A stretch of 64,000 nt of DNA, taken from positions 248,001-312,000 of the forward strand of contig NC_003413.1 of assembly GCF_000007305.1 (NCBI RefSeq), in the 5' to 3' direction. The stretch is from Pyrococcus furiosus DSM 3638 (GTDB taxonomy: Archaea; Methanobacteriota_B; Thermococci; Thermococcales; Thermococcaceae). The position numbers and the translations under genes were made by a program. Under the pieces are notes generated by a model, which saw only the letters and a program-made list of their open reading frames with translations, searched no databases and was not told where the DNA came from. Positions 24,706-33,978 of the stretch are shown in pieces (within the stretch, counting starts at the first letter, position 1; each line of letters begins with the position of its first letter).

Positions 24706-26004
24706 TCATGTCTTTAAAGCATTTTTCATGAATTCAACTATGTCATCAATTTTCACTTCGTTCTGCTCTCCACTCTCCATATCCCTAACAGTAACGACTC
24801 CCCTTTCCAAGTCTTTTTCTCCAACAATGATTGTCTTCTTCACCCCTACTTTGTTTGCATAGTCCATTGCCTTTTTGAGCTTCCTTCCCATCAGCTCAAT
24901 CTCCGTTTTAATTCCTGATTTTCTTAAGCTCGTTGCTATTCTTATGGCAACTTTTTTCATCCTTTCTCCAATTGGGACAACATATACGTCAGGAGCAATT
25001 TGGACTTCAGGAATGAGGCCTTTTGCTTCCAATATTGGGATTAACCTTTCAATTCCTATTGCAAAGCCCGTTGCTGGCGTTGGTTTTCCTCCAAACACTT
25101 CAATGAGGTTGTCGTATCTTCCTCCTCCACCAATTGAGCCAATTCCAAGATCGTTTGGAGCTATGGCCTCGAAAACTATACTAGTGTAGTAGTCGAATCC
25201 GCGCGCTATTCCTAAATCTATCCTTATCCAGTCTTTAACTTCGTAAGCCTCTAGAAGATCTATGAGTGCGTACAGCCTATTGATCTCGTTCTTTGCAACT
25301 TCACTTGTAAATAATTCTTCAGCTAGTGGAAGAACTTCATCTGGTTTCCCCTTTATGTTGATTAACTCTAAAACTTTCTCTATTCCATTCTTATCTAATC
25401 CAAATTCCTTTAAGGCATTAATGAAGTCCTCTTGAGGAAGTTTGTCTTTCTTGTCTATTATCCTCATGAGCCCAATATCGTCCTTAACACCAAGCATTTT
25501 CGCGAATTCATCGAGCAAAATCCTATCCCCTATGTTTACTGTGAACTCTCTTAGTCCAGTTGCCAAATAACTCTCCACGAAGAGTGCAATTACCTCAGCA
25601 TCAGCCTCGACCTTATCGCTTCCTATTAGCTCAACCCCAGCCTGCCAGAATTCCCTATACCTCCCACTTTGGGGCTCTTCATACCTAAACATATTTGCTA
25701 TGTAATACCACTTTATTGGCTTTGGGGCGGTCTGGAACATATTAACATATAGCCTGGCAACGCTTGACGTCATGTCGGGCCTTAGTGAGACATCTCTTCC
25801 TCCCTTGTCTTTGAACGCGTAGAGCTGTTTAACAACTTCTTCTCCACTTCTAAGCTCAAAGAGCTTTGTATATTCCATGGTTGGAGTTAAAACCTCTTTA
25901 AAGCCATAAGTTTCAAATCTTTCTCGTATTCTCTCAAAAACCCATCTTCTTTTGACCATCTCCTCTGGCAAAAAGTCTCTTGTTCCCTTTACTCTTTCAA
26001 TCAT
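24706..26004 (-). CDS. hisS: Histidine-tRNA ligase
   Basis: A 432-residue class II synthetase. Seen: the N-terminal [12 protein letters not shown], motif 1 region near residue 40, motif 2 as [18 protein letters not shown] near 107, the histidine-specific [18 protein letters not shown] near 262 (loop [10 protein letters not shown] quoted in part), [12 protein letters not shown] near 292 and motif 3 [10 protein letters not shown] near 315. The C-terminal anticodon-binding domain starts VYVVPIGE and includes [22 protein letters not shown] (in part). ATG at 26004 is followed by the standard [10 protein letters not shown]. Transcribed away from the kbl gene; the sRNA follows its stop. Confidence 0.97.
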   Translation of the reverse strand: MIERVKGTRDFLPEEMVKRRWVFERIRERFETYGFKEVLTPTMEYTKLFELRSGEEVVKQLYAFKDKGGRDVSLRPDMTSSVARLYVNMFQTAPKPIKWYYIANMFRYEEPQSGRYREFWQAGVELIGSDKVEADAEVIALFVESYLATGLREFTVNIGDRILLDEFAKMLGVKDDIGLMRIIDKKDKLPQEDFINALKEFGLDKNGIEKVLELINIKGKPDEVLPLAEELFTSEVAKNEINRLYALIDLLEAYEVKDWIRIDLGIARGFDYYTSIVFEAIAPNDLGIGSIGGGGRYDNLIEVFGGKPTPATGFAIGIERLIPILEAKGLIPEVQIAPDVYVVPIGERMKKVAIRIATSLRKSGIKTEIELMGRKLKKAMDYANKVGVKKTIIVGEKDLERGVVTVRDMESGEQNEVKIDDIVEFMKNALKT

Positions 26005-26107
26005 TGTTCTCTCCCATTCCTTTACGCTCGAAAGCTTTAATAAATGCTTTTCGGTTTGGCCAAAAAGTTTTATACTTGTAAAATTTTGTATTTACATGGT
26101 GGTTTCT

Positions 26108-27295
26108 ATGGGAAAGCTTGATTGGATTAGGGAAGAACTTGAGGAACTTAAGAAGAAGGGGCTTTACGTGACAATTAGAGTTCTTCAAAGTGCCCAGGGC
26201 CCCTGGGTTATTGTGAATGGAAAGAAAGTTCTGAACATGTGTTCTAACAACTACCTAGGCTTAGCTGCACACCCCAAGATTAAAGAGGCTGCCATAAGAG
26301 CCATACTCGACTATGGAGTTGGTGCTGGTGCCGTTAGAACCATAGCTGGAACTATGGATCTCCACGTGGAGCTTGAAGAAAAATTGGCTAAGTTCAAGAA
26401 GAGAGAGGCAGCAATACTCTTCCAGAGCGGTTACAACGCTAACCTTGGAGCTATAAGTGCCCTCCTAAGAAAGGGTGAGGACGGTGTATTCTTAAGTGAA
26501 GAGCTAAACCACGCAAGTATTATAGATGGAATGAGACTGAGTGGAGCTCCTAAGGTTATTTACAAACACTTGGATATGGAGGACCTTAAGAAGAAGTTAG
26601 AGGAGAACAAGGACAAGAAGAAGAAAATCATTGTTACAGATGGAGTATTCTCAATGGACGGTGACCTAGCTCCGCTTCCAGAGATAGTCGAGCTCGCTGA
26701 GCAGTACGATGCAATAGTTTACGTTGACGATGCCCACGGTGAGGGTGTCCTGGGAAGCCACGGAAGGGGAATTGTAGACCACTTCAACCTACACGATAAA
26801 GTTGACTTTGAGATGGGTACACTAAGTAAGGCCTTTGGTGTTATAGGAGGTTATGTAGCTGGTCCAGAGGAGGCAATTGAATACCTCAAGCAGAGGGCTA
26901 GGCCATTCCTATTCTCAAGTGCTCCAAATCCACCCGACGTCGCTGCAGCAATAGCTGCAGTTGAGATACTCCAGAAGAGTGACGATTTGGTTAAGAAGTT
27001 GTGGGACAACACCCACTTCCTCCAGAAGGGACTTAGGGACCTTGGCTATGATTTAGGAAACACAAAGCACCCAATTACCCCAGTAATGTTATACGATGAG
27101 AAACTTGCCCAGGAATTCTCAAGGAGATTATTCGAGGAGTACAACATCTTTGCCCAGGCAATAGTTTATCCAACAGTCCCCCTGGGAACAGCTAGAATAA
27201 GGCTTGAGCCCTCAGCAGCCCACACTAAGGAAGACCTCAAGTTAGTGATTGATGCATTCGAGGATCTTGGAAGGAAGACTGGCTTCCTGAAGTGA
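26108..27295 (+). CDS. kbl: 2-amino-3-ketobutyrate CoA ligase / glycine C-acetyltransferase
   Basis: A 395-residue PLP enzyme of the alpha-oxoamine synthase family. In threonine breakdown it cleaves 2-amino-3-ketobutyrate with CoA to glycine and acetyl-CoA, after threonine dehydrogenase. Seen: [13 protein letters not shown] near residue 45, [13 protein letters not shown] near 108, [13 protein letters not shown] near 180, [14 protein letters not shown] near 207 and the PLP lysine in [13 protein letters not shown] near 240. ATG at 26108 is chosen because GGTGG begins 10 bases upstream and a TATA box (GTTTTATAC) lies near 26067. Related family members make other amino ketones, so the substrate is inferred. 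Confidence 0.88.
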   Translation: MGKLDWIREELEELKKKGLYVTIRVLQSAQGPWVIVNGKKVLNMCSNNYLGLAAHPKIKEAAIRAILDYGVGAGAVRTIAGTMDLHVELEEKLAKFKKREAAILFQSGYNANLGAISALLRKGEDGVFLSEELNHASIIDGMRLSGAPKVIYKHLDMEDLKKKLEENKDKKKKIIVTDGVFSMDGDLAPLPEIVELAEQYDAIVYVDDAHGEGVLGSHGRGIVDHFNLHDKVDFEMGTLSKAFGVIGGYVAGPEEAIEYLKQRARPFLFSSAPNPPDVAAAIAAVEILQKSDDLVKKLWDNTHFLQKGLRDLGYDLGNTKHPITPVMLYDEKLAQEFSRRLFEEYNIFAQAIVYPTVPLGTARIRLEPSAAHTKEDLKLVIDAFEDLGRKTGFLK

Positions 27296-27805
27296 GTTTA
27301 GTAGGTAACACGCTCTGATAAAAGTTGACTTATTTCCCCTTCTTTTTTGTTTTAACGGCTCGTTCGTCTTTGTTTTTTAGTTTTGAGGGGTTATGGGTTG
27401 TTGAAGTGTTTTTGTGTTTTTTGTGTGGTTTTTTGTTTTTTTGTTTACCCTTTTAGTGGTAATTTTTTGTCGTTTGTATGCATTTTGTGTGAGGGGTTTG
27501 TGGGGGCTTTAATCGGTTAATAAAAAGTTTTGCTTGGGGTTTGAATGGTTAGACTCTCCTATTTTGTGTTTGTTTTTGTTTTTAATTAGATTTGAGAATT
27601 TAAATTTGGTGAGAGTGTTTTCGATTGTTGGGATTTTGTCTTCTAGGGTTTTGGGGTTTATTCTGACGTGTTAACCTTTTTTCATTCCTTTTCTATTTTT
27701 GTGTTGGGTTTATAAATGGAGTGCAGTGTTACGGGTTTTCAGAGAAAGTCTTAAATAGGAGGTCAGAAATTACTCCACTAGAGAATCTAAAGAAAAAAAG
27801 CCAAA
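27296..27805 (+). other. T/G-rich gene-free stretch, probable leader of the mini-CRISPR
   Basis: About 500 bases with long T and TG runs on the plus strand (oligo-T near 27335-27350 could end kbl transcription) and no credible gene. Like the main leader it has GTTTATAAAT about 90 bases before the first repeat (near 27708) and a second AT box (AGTCTTAAATAGG) about 50 bases before it. Otherwise the two leaders are not obviously alike. Confidence 0.5.
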
Positions 27806-27986
27806 GTTTCAGTAGAACGTAATCGTGTGGAAAGCATACAGCAACTCCCTAAACATCGTCGGACTTCTTGTTCTCAAATACCTTAACTTCTGTTTCAGTA
27901 GAACGTAATCGTGTGAAAAGGGCATTAGAACTTGAACTGGTGAAGTTGCTTTAGAAGGTTTAAGTAGAACGTAGTCGTATTGGGAT
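27806..27986 (+). CRISPR. Minimal CRISPR with a P. horikoshii-type repeat (3 repeats, last decayed)
   Basis: A 29-base unit starting GTTTCAGTAGAA and ending GTGGAAAG occurs at 27806-27834 and, with one change, at 27892-27920. A third copy at 27958-27986 keeps GTAGAACGTAGTCGTAT but has lost its end. Spacers are 57 and 37 bases. The GTGGAAAG tail and GTAGAAC core resemble the P. horikoshii repeat family as I remember it, not the GTTCCAAT family of the array at 12714. The degenerate right end matches a rightward array. Confidence 0.7.
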
Positions 27987-28008
27987 TAGAAATACGTAGA
28001 AGAGCAAG

Positions 28009-28521
28009 CTAGAACTTAGTCCACTCCACTTTGTAATAGACCACATCTCCATCTTCATCGACAACGGCTAGAACCATTGTTTTTCTCACACCATGAGCTA
28101 CCCTTGCTCTAGCTGTAATATCGTTTGGAGAAAGCTTTTGGCTTTCTCTCACAACCCAAACGAGCCAATCAGAGTGCTCTGCCCCTTTTCTGTAAACCCT
28201 ATAATGAGAACCAAATTTTAGGGCGGATTTTACTATGTAGCCTCGATCTCGAAGATCCTTATAAACCAAATACTTTACATCAAAATCCTCATCTTTCTTT
28301 TTTCCCAGGGAGACTACGTCATAAAAGGAGAGTTCTCTTTCTCCATCTAAAACCTTTATCCACCCCTTTTCCAATAAATATGCGGCCTCTATTAGGGAGA
28401 GGAACAATCTTTTTCCCTTTAGTTCCCCGTATCCCCTATTTATGTGAAGCTGGTTTATCGCCTTCTCCCTCTCACTATACACTCTGTCCCCACTAAGGTA
28501 GAACTCTATAACTGTTTTCAT
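28009..28521 (-). CDS. endA: tRNA-intron endonuclease
   Basis: Cuts bulge-helix-bulge motifs to excise introns from precursor tRNA and rRNA. This 170-residue protein is the short homodimeric type. The catalytic triad is visible in the C-terminal domain: Tyr in VYKDLRDRGYIVKSALKFG near residue 100 to 110 together with GSHYRVYR, His in ARVAHGVRK near 143, and the Lys of that VRK. The N-terminal half carries LSLIEAAYLLEKGWI. ATG at 28521 overlaps the acetyltransferase gene's stop by 4 bases, so the two form an operon read leftward. Identification firm. Confidence 0.96.
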   Translation of the reverse strand: MKTVIEFYLSGDRVYSEREKAINQLHINRGYGELKGKRLFLSLIEAAYLLEKGWIKVLDGERELSFYDVVSLGKKKDEDFDVKYLVYKDLRDRGYIVKSALKFGSHYRVYRKGAEHSDWLVWVVRESQKLSPNDITARARVAHGVRKTMVLAVVDEDGDVVYYKVEWTKF

Positions 28522-29039
28522 GAAAGAATCACCCTTTCAAAGTCTTCTGGCCTTAGAATCATATAGTAAGCATCCTCTCCATCCGAGTAATAACTTATTA
28601 TTCTCTTAACAATCTTAAACCCAAGCTTTTTGTAGAGATTTATGGCTCTGTAGTTGCTTACCCTGACCTCCAACCCGATCCACCTTGCTCCCTTCTCGAA
28701 CAACTTTTTTATAACAGCAATCATTAGGGCTTTCCCTATTCCATTTCCCCTATAATCTGGGTGAACTGCGATGCTCATGATGTGCCCTTCCATGTCTGGC
28801 CTTAGGTAACCCATTACATACCCCACAATTTTTCCATTATACTCGGCAACCAAAAAAGTATCGGGGTTAGCTTCTAAAAACGTTAAAAATAGACCGCGGG
28901 GGTAAGCCTCTTTAAACGACATCTGCTCTATTCTCATAATGTATGGAATGTCAAATAGCTTTGCTGGTCTAATTGTTACCATAGCTAAAGGAACTTTCTT
29001 CTTTGGTGCTTCTATCTCTTCAGTTTCCATCTCTTCCAT
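28518..29039 (-). CDS. rimI: N-terminal protein acetyltransferase, RimI/Ard1 type
   Basis: A 173-residue GNAT enzyme that moves acetyl from acetyl-CoA to protein N termini, like the archaeal Ard1/Naa10 homologues. After an acidic and Lys-rich N-terminal tail of about 20 residues come VTIRPAKLFDIPYIMRIEQ, the beta-strand SIAVHPDYRGNGIGKAL with the pyrophosphate-binding RGNGIGKA loop near residue 95, and VSNYRAINLYKKLGFK near 128. ATG at 29039 would be nearly leaderless from a TATA-like ATTTAAAAAC 25 bases away; ATG at 29030 is also possible. Upstream partner of endA. Confidence 0.92.
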   Translation of the reverse strand: MEEMETEEIEAPKKKVPLAMVTIRPAKLFDIPYIMRIEQMSFKEAYPRGLFLTFLEANPDTFLVAEYNGKIVGYVMGYLRPDMEGHIMSIAVHPDYRGNGIGKALMIAVIKKLFEKGARWIGLEVRVSNYRAINLYKKLGFKIVKRIISYYSDGEDAYYMILRPEDFERVILS

Positions 29040-29116
29040 GAACTTTATTTTACGTTTGTGTTTTTAAATCTGAGGTAAAAGCTTAAACCTGGAAAGATAG
29101 AACTTAACCTAGGCGA

Positions 29117-30250
29117 GTGTGCTTGGAAGTACTATTATTGCTTTCACTCATGCTTGCGGTAGCTAAAATAATGGGTTACATCTTTGAAAGGTTAGGCCAG
29201 CCTGCAGTTTTAGGTCAAATATTTGGAGGTCTTTTACTTGGCTTATTTATTGAAACAAACCCAGTAATCTCGGAATTTGCTAACCTGGGTGTTCTTCTCC
29301 TTCTTTTTATTGCTGGATTGGAGAGTGAACTTGAAGAATTCAAAAAAGTAGGAAAGAGGAGTGTTATTGTAGCAGTTTTTGGAGTTGTTGTGGCATTTCT
29401 CTTTGGCTTTCTCGTTGCCCTCCCATTTACATCTTTTGAGAGGGCAATAATCTACGGGGCATTGATGACTCCCACAAGCGTGAGCATAACGGTAAAGGTT
29501 CTCATGGAGATGAGAAAGCTCAACACCATAGAGGGAACAACAATCTTAGCGGCTGCTGTTGTGGATGATATCCTGGGAATAATAGTTCTTACATTTGCAA
29601 TATCAATAGCTAGAAGAGTCTCAATCGAGTACCTTAAGGTGATGGAAGTTCTAGTGTCCGTATCTGCCCTCATTTTCTTCTTCCTTTACTTTGGCCCCAG
29701 GCTTGCCGAAACCTTCTTTAGGCGATTGAGGATTATTGATCTTCCAGAGGTTGAGACTGCTTTTGCAATTGTTTTTCTGGTTTTATTTTCCTATCTTGCG
29801 GAGCACTTAAACTTGGCTTCAATCTTGGGAGCTTATCTAGTGGGTTTGGCCATAGGCCAGACGTCCCAGAAAAAGGTGATACTAGATCATGTCAACATTT
29901 TGGGTTATTCTCTCTTCATACCTGTTTTCTTCGTGGAAGTTGGGATGAAGATGAAGGCTCATCATCTCCTCCACGTTAGCAGTTTTGCCATTCTCTACAC
30001 TTTAATGGCCATAGTTAGCAAGATAGTGGGGTGTGGCATTGGAGCTAAACTAAGTGGATTCAACTGGAGATCCTCTCTTAAAATTGGAGTTGGGATGATA
30101 CCCAGGATGGGTGTTGAGCTGGCAATGTTGAGCATTGCAATTTCTGCTGGAGTTATGGATCTGGCTAGCTTGACGGTGATAGTTGTGATGGTTTTTGTAA
30201 CCACTTTAATAACTCCTCCACTCTTGAAAGTTGTCTATATGAAGACATGA
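29117..30250 (+). CDS. Cation/proton antiporter, CPA2/NapA family
   Basis: A 377-residue membrane protein with about 12 hydrophobic segments. Family marks are the N-terminal RLGQPAVLGQIFGGLLLG, the LFIAGLESELEEFKKVGK segment near residue 65-85, the unwound-helix motif TPTSVSITVKVLMEM near 118 and the ion-binding aspartates of VVDDILGIIVL near 148. It probably exchanges Na+ or K+ for protons across the cytoplasmic membrane. The GTG start at 29117 aligns its first helix with that of the paralogue at 37783. Divergent from the rimI-endA operon. Ion specificity is not readable. Confidence 0.9.
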   Translation: MCLEVLLLLSLMLAVAKIMGYIFERLGQPAVLGQIFGGLLLGLFIETNPVISEFANLGVLLLLFIAGLESELEEFKKVGKRSVIVAVFGVVVAFLFGFLVALPFTSFERAIIYGALMTPTSVSITVKVLMEMRKLNTIEGTTILAAAVVDDILGIIVLTFAISIARRVSIEYLKVMEVLVSVSALIFFFLYFGPRLAETFFRRLRIIDLPEVETAFAIVFLVLFSYLAEHLNLASILGAYLVGLAIGQTSQKKVILDHVNILGYSLFIPVFFVEVGMKMKAHHLLHVSSFAILYTLMAIVSKIVGCGIGAKLSGFNWRSSLKIGVGMIPRMGVELAMLSIAISAGVMDLASLTVIVVMVFVTTLITPPLLKVVYMKT

Positions 30251-30284
30251 AAAAATATATATTCCAAATGGGAAAATAGTAAAG

Positions 30285-30342
30285 TTGAATGATGAATCTG
30301 GAGCCCACTGATTTAATGATGACCTGTTCGCGGGGCTGATGC
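30285..30342 (+). ncRNA. C/D box sRNA
   Basis: Canonical boxes in order: ATGATGA (C, 30289-30295), a 12-base guide ATCTGGAGCCCA, CTGA (D'), TTTA spacer, ATGATGA (C'), a 13-base guide CCTGTTCGCGGGG, CTGA (D, 30336-30339). An AT-rich ATATATAT about 25 bases upstream can serve as TATA box. It lies between an antiporter stop and the GTG start of the next gene, only four bases away. Guides rRNA or tRNA 2'-O-methylation; target not determined. Confidence 0.92.
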
Positions 30343-30343
30343 T

Positions 30344-30610
30344 GTGATAAGGAAGAGAATTTGTAAGAAATACCTCGAGGAGATTGAAAGGCTTGAAAGG
30401 TCAATAGTGGAGTTGGAAGAACAGATATTTGAGCTGAAGGCCCAGCTTAGAATAAAAAGCGAGGAGGTAACTAGTTTAGCCATAGAAAATAGAAACCTTA
30501 GGTACAAGCTTGAGAAGTTGGAGAAAAGGTACAATCAGTTAATAGACCTCTTGAGGAAAATGAAGATACCCTTCATAATAATAAATGAAGATGAATTCGA
30601 GGAAGATTGA
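30344..30610 (+). CDS. Coiled-coil protein, hypothetical
   Basis: An 88-residue soluble protein, mostly one long heptad-bearing helix: residues 8-70 alternate Leu/Ile with Glu, Lys and Arg (LERSIVELEEQIFELKAQL, then YKLEKLEKRYNQLIDLLRK), ending with a short strand IPFIIINEDEFEED. No enzyme motif. The GTG at 30344 begins just after a C/D sRNA, and the GGGG of that RNA's last guide is the only purine-rich site at suitable spacing, so the RNA and the mRNA leader probably overlap. It is followed by alaS after 45 bases. Likely a scaffold or oligomerisation factor, but this is inference. Confidence 0.7.
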   Translation: MIRKRICKKYLEEIERLERSIVELEEQIFELKAQLRIKSEEVTSLAIENRNLRYKLEKLEKRYNQLIDLLRKMKIPFIIINEDEFEED

Positions 30611-30655
30611 GAAAACATTTAAACTTTCTGGCCTTTTGATTTCTAGGGATGAGAA

Positions 30656-33400
30656 ATGGAATTTGTCATGAAGACAAGAATGTTTGAAGAAGAAGGATGG
30701 ATTAGGAAAACTTGTAAGGTCTGTGGAAAGCCATTTTGGACATTAGATCCAGATAGAGAGACTTGTGGCGATCCTCCATGTGATGAATATCAATTCATCG
30801 GGAAGCCAGGAATTCCAAAGAAGTACACTTTGGACGAGATGCGTGAGAAGTTTCTTAGCTTCTTTGAGAAGCATGAGGTATACCCCCACGGAAGGGTAAA
30901 GCGCTATCCAGTGCTACCCAGGTGGAGGGATGATGTGCTTTTGGTAGGAGCATCGATAATGGATTTCCAGCCCTGGGTGATAAGTGGTGAAGCTGATCCC
31001 CCAGCAAATCCACTCACAATAAGTCAGCCTTCAATAAGGTTTACCGATATAGATAACGTGGGAATAACGGGAAGACACTTCACGATATTCGAGATGATGG
31101 CTCATCATGCCTTTAACTACCCAGGAAAGCACATTTACTGGATTGATGAAACCGTAGAGTTGGCCTTTGAGTTCTTCACAAAGGAGCTTAAGATGAAACC
31201 AGAGGACATAACATTCAAGGAGAATCCTTGGGCAGGAGGAGGTAATGCCGGGCCTGCATTTGAAGTTCTCTACAAGGGGCTTGAAGTTGCAACCTTAGTT
31301 TTCATGCAGTATAAGAAGGCTCCAGCAAATGCTGATCCTTCTCAAGTGGTGATAATTAAGGGCGAAAAATACGTTCCAATGGAGACAAAGGTCGTTGACA
31401 CTGGCTATGGATTGGAAAGACTCGTGTGGATGAGTCAAGGCACACCTACAGCCTACGATGCCGTTCTCGGCTATGTAATTGAACCCTTAAAGAGAATGGC
31501 TGGAGTTGAGAAAATAGACGAAAGAATTCTCATGGAAAACTCACGCTTGGCTGGAATGTTTGACATAGAGGACATGGGTGATTTGAGATATCTCAGAGAG
31601 CAAGTGGCAAAGAGGGTTGGAATTAGCGTTGAGGAGCTTGAAAGACTAATTAGGCCTTATGAGCTCATTTATGCAATAGCGGATCACACAAAGGCATTAA
31701 CCTTCATGCTTGCAGATGGTGTAGTTCCCTCCAATGTAAAAGCTGGATATCTTGCGAGGTTGCTCATTAGGAAGAGTATAAGACACCTTCGCGAGCTTGG
31801 TCTTGAAGTTCCCCTTGCAGAAATTGTTGCAATGCACATAAAAGAGCTTTCTCCAACCTTCCCAGAGTTCAAGGAAATGGAGGACATAATTCTTGAAATG
31901 ATAGAGTTAGAGGAGAAGAAGTATGCTGAAACCCTTAGGAGAGGTAGCGATTTAGTTAAGAGGGAAATTGCAAAGTTAAAAAAGAAGGGGGCCAACGAGA
32001 TACCTTTGGAGAAACTAATAACCTTCTATGAAAGCCATGGCCTAACGCCAGAGATCGTTAAGGAAATTGCCGAGAAGGAAGGAGTTAAAGTCCACATTCC
32101 AGATAACTTCTACAGCTTAGTTGCCAAAGAGGCAGAAAAGCAAGTTGAAGAGAAGGAAGAGGAAGTTGTGGACTTTGAGCTTGTTAAGGACTTGCCCGAC
32201 ACAAGGACACTCTACTATGAAGATCCCTTCATGAAGGAGTTTGATGCAAAGGTTCTCAAGGTAATAGAGGACTGGGTGGTTTTAGATCAAACCGCATTCT
32301 ATCCCGAAGGCGGTGGACAGCCATATGATACTGGTATTTTAGTTGTTGATGGAGAGGAAGTCAAGGTAACTAACGTTCAAAAGGTTGGAAAAGTCATCCT
32401 TCACAAAGTTGAGAGGCCAGAACTGTTTAAGGAAGGTACTATAGTTCATGGAAGGATTGACTGGGAGAGAAGAATTCAGCACATGAGACACCACACTGGA
32501 ACCCACGTTCTTATGGGAGCTTTGGTTAGGGTTCTAGGAAAGCACGTGTGGCAAGCAGGTAGCCAGTTGAGCACGGACTGGGCTAGGCTTGACATAACCC
32601 ACTACAAGCGTATAAGTGATGAAGAGATTAAAGAGATAGAAAGACTAGCCAATAGGGTTGTAATGGAGAACAGAAGAGTTAGATGGGAATGGTTGCCAAG
32701 AACTGAAGCGGACGAGAAATACGGATTCCGTCTTTATCAAGGTGGAGTTGTCCCAGGAAGAATAATTAGAATTCTCAACATTGAAGACTGGGATGTTCAA
32801 GCTTGTGGTGGGACTCACCTTCCATCAACTGGACTTATAGGCCCAATAAAGATACTGAGAACTGAGAGAATCCAGGATGGAGTTGAGAGGATAATCTTCG
32901 CATGTGGAGAGGCTGCTGTAAGAGAGTGGCAGAAAGAAAGAGAAATAATAAAGAGAACAAGCCAAATATTGAGAGTTCCTCCAGAAAAGTTGCCTGAAAC
33001 TGCAGAAAGATTCTTCAATGAATGGAAAGAGGCTAGAAAAGAAGTAGAAAAGCTAAGAAAGGAGCTGGCAAAGCTTTTAGTTTACGAGCTCGAAAGTAAA
33101 GTGGAGAAAGTAGGGGAAATTGAGTTCATTGGGGAAATTGTTGAAGGTTCTATGGATGATCTGCGTGAGGCAGCAAATAAGCTGAGGAAAGAGAACAGGG
33201 TTGTTGTCCTTGTGAATAAGGAGGGTCACTTTGTTGTGGCCGTTGGAGATAAACTCCCATATACTGCAGGGGAGTTTGCAAAGCTAATAACTTCAGTAGC
33301 TGGTGGAGGAGGCGGAGGAAGAAAAGAACTAGCTCAAGGTAAGATAAGAGACATAGAAAAAGCAAAAGAGGCAATAGAAAAAGTTAAGGGCTCTCTATAG
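30656..33400 (+). CDS. alaS: Alanine-tRNA ligase
   Basis: A 914-residue archaeal-type AlaRS. An N-terminal zinc-like region has [12 protein letters not shown] near residue 20 and [11 protein letters not shown] near 37. The class II core follows with [16 protein letters not shown] near 138 (motif 2 region) and [17 protein letters not shown] near 248. The editing domain carries [12 protein letters not shown] near 610 and the [10 protein letters not shown] site near 716; the C terminus has the glycine-rich [15 protein letters not shown] of the C-Ala domain. GGGATGAG precedes the ATG at 30656. Full length with all domains. It charges tRNA-Ala and clears mischarged Ser/Gly. Confidence 0.97.
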   Translation: MEFVMKTRMFEEEGWIRKTCKVCGKPFWTLDPDRETCGDPPCDEYQFIGKPGIPKKYTLDEMREKFLSFFEKHEVYPHGRVKRYPVLPRWRDDVLLVGASIMDFQPWVISGEADPPANPLTISQPSIRFTDIDNVGITGRHFTIFEMMAHHAFNYPGKHIYWIDETVELAFEFFTKELKMKPEDITFKENPWAGGGNAGPAFEVLYKGLEVATLVFMQYKKAPANADPSQVVIIKGEKYVPMETKVVDTGYGLERLVWMSQGTPTAYDAVLGYVIEPLKRMAGVEKIDERILMENSRLAGMFDIEDMGDLRYLREQVAKRVGISVEELERLIRPYELIYAIADHTKALTFMLADGVVPSNVKAGYLARLLIRKSIRHLRELGLEVPLAEIVAMHIKELSPTFPEFKEMEDIILEMIELEEKKYAETLRRGSDLVKREIAKLKKKGANEIPLEKLITFYESHGLTPEIVKEIAEKEGVKVHIPDNFYSLVAKEAEKQVEEKEEEVVDFELVKDLPDTRTLYYEDPFMKEFDAKVLKVIEDWVVLDQTAFYPEGGGQPYDTGILVVDGEEVKVTNVQKVGKVILHKVERPELFKEGTIVHGRIDWERRIQHMRHHTGTHVLMGALVRVLGKHVWQAGSQLSTDWARLDITHYKRISDEEIKEIERLANRVVMENRRVRWEWLPRTEADEKYGFRLYQGGVVPGRIIRILNIEDWDVQACGGTHLPSTGLIGPIKILRTERIQDGVERIIFACGEAAVREWQKEREIIKRTSQILRVPPEKLPETAERFFNEWKEARKEVEKLRKELAKLLVYELESKVEKVGEIEFIGEIVEGSMDDLREAANKLRKENRVVVLVNKEGHFVVAVGDKLPYTAGEFAKLITSVAGGGGGGRKELAQGKIRDIEKAKEAIEKVKGSL

Positions 33401-33404
33401 CTTT

Positions 33405-33866
33405 CTACTCTCCTTCTTTTGGAATCAGAAATATTTCATATTCTGATCTCCAGAATGGGAGCTTGTTCATCTTTATTTTTATATAATACTCGGTGCTTTT
33501 CTCTCTGTATATTTTCTCCACTACTTCCTGGGGCAGTTGGAACTGAACTATAATTTCAGCATCCTCTGATAACTTTGTTTCAAATTTTGAAGTACCCTTG
33601 TAATCCTTTCCATTTACCTTTATGAGATAATTTGTGCCCTCTGGAAATTCTATTTCGAAGTTGAAATCTGAGACAATTTTTTCCACTTTTAGCGTAAATA
33701 ACCCCCAACCGTCTTTTTCAACTATTGTAACTGTCCTGTTTTCCTTATAGAATATCTCACTTGATTCTTTTTCATTAATGGTTGCAGGAGGCATTTTTGC
33801 CGTTCTCATGGCAAGCACTAGAAGGACTATAAAAATTATTGCTACAGCTGTTATTTTCTTGTCCAT
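33405..33866 (-). CDS. Hypothetical single-pass exported protein
   Basis: A 153-residue protein with one N-terminal hydrophobic segment (ITAVAIIFIVLLVLAM) following MDKK, so it is probably anchored in the membrane with the remainder outside. The external part is beta-rich, with several short strands such as FNFEIEFPEG, NYLIKVNGKDY and EIIVQFQLPQE, and no cysteines or enzyme motif. It is convergent with alaS (4 bases between the stops) and divergent from the alpha-amylase gene. I do not recognise a family. Confidence 0.65.
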   Translation of the reverse strand: MDKKITAVAIIFIVLLVLAMRTAKMPPATINEKESSEIFYKENRTVTIVEKDGWGLFTLKVEKIVSDFNFEIEFPEGTNYLIKVNGKDYKGTSKFETKLSEDAEIIVQFQLPQEVVEKIYREKSTEYYIKIKMNKLPFWRSEYEIFLIPKEGE

Positions 33867-33978
33867 GCTAACACCCTGTAATGAGATTTGGATTTTCCTA
33901 TATAAAAAGCCTTAGTTATTTTTGAGCCATTAAATATATAAGGAAGTATCACTCTTAGTGATTAATGGGTGGACGGAA

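Noticed and set aside
25952-26107. N-terminal extension of the kbl gene by 52 codons
   Set aside because: It would overlap the hisS start and contain the kbl TATA box; the ATG at 26108 has a good ribosome site and yields the normal family length.
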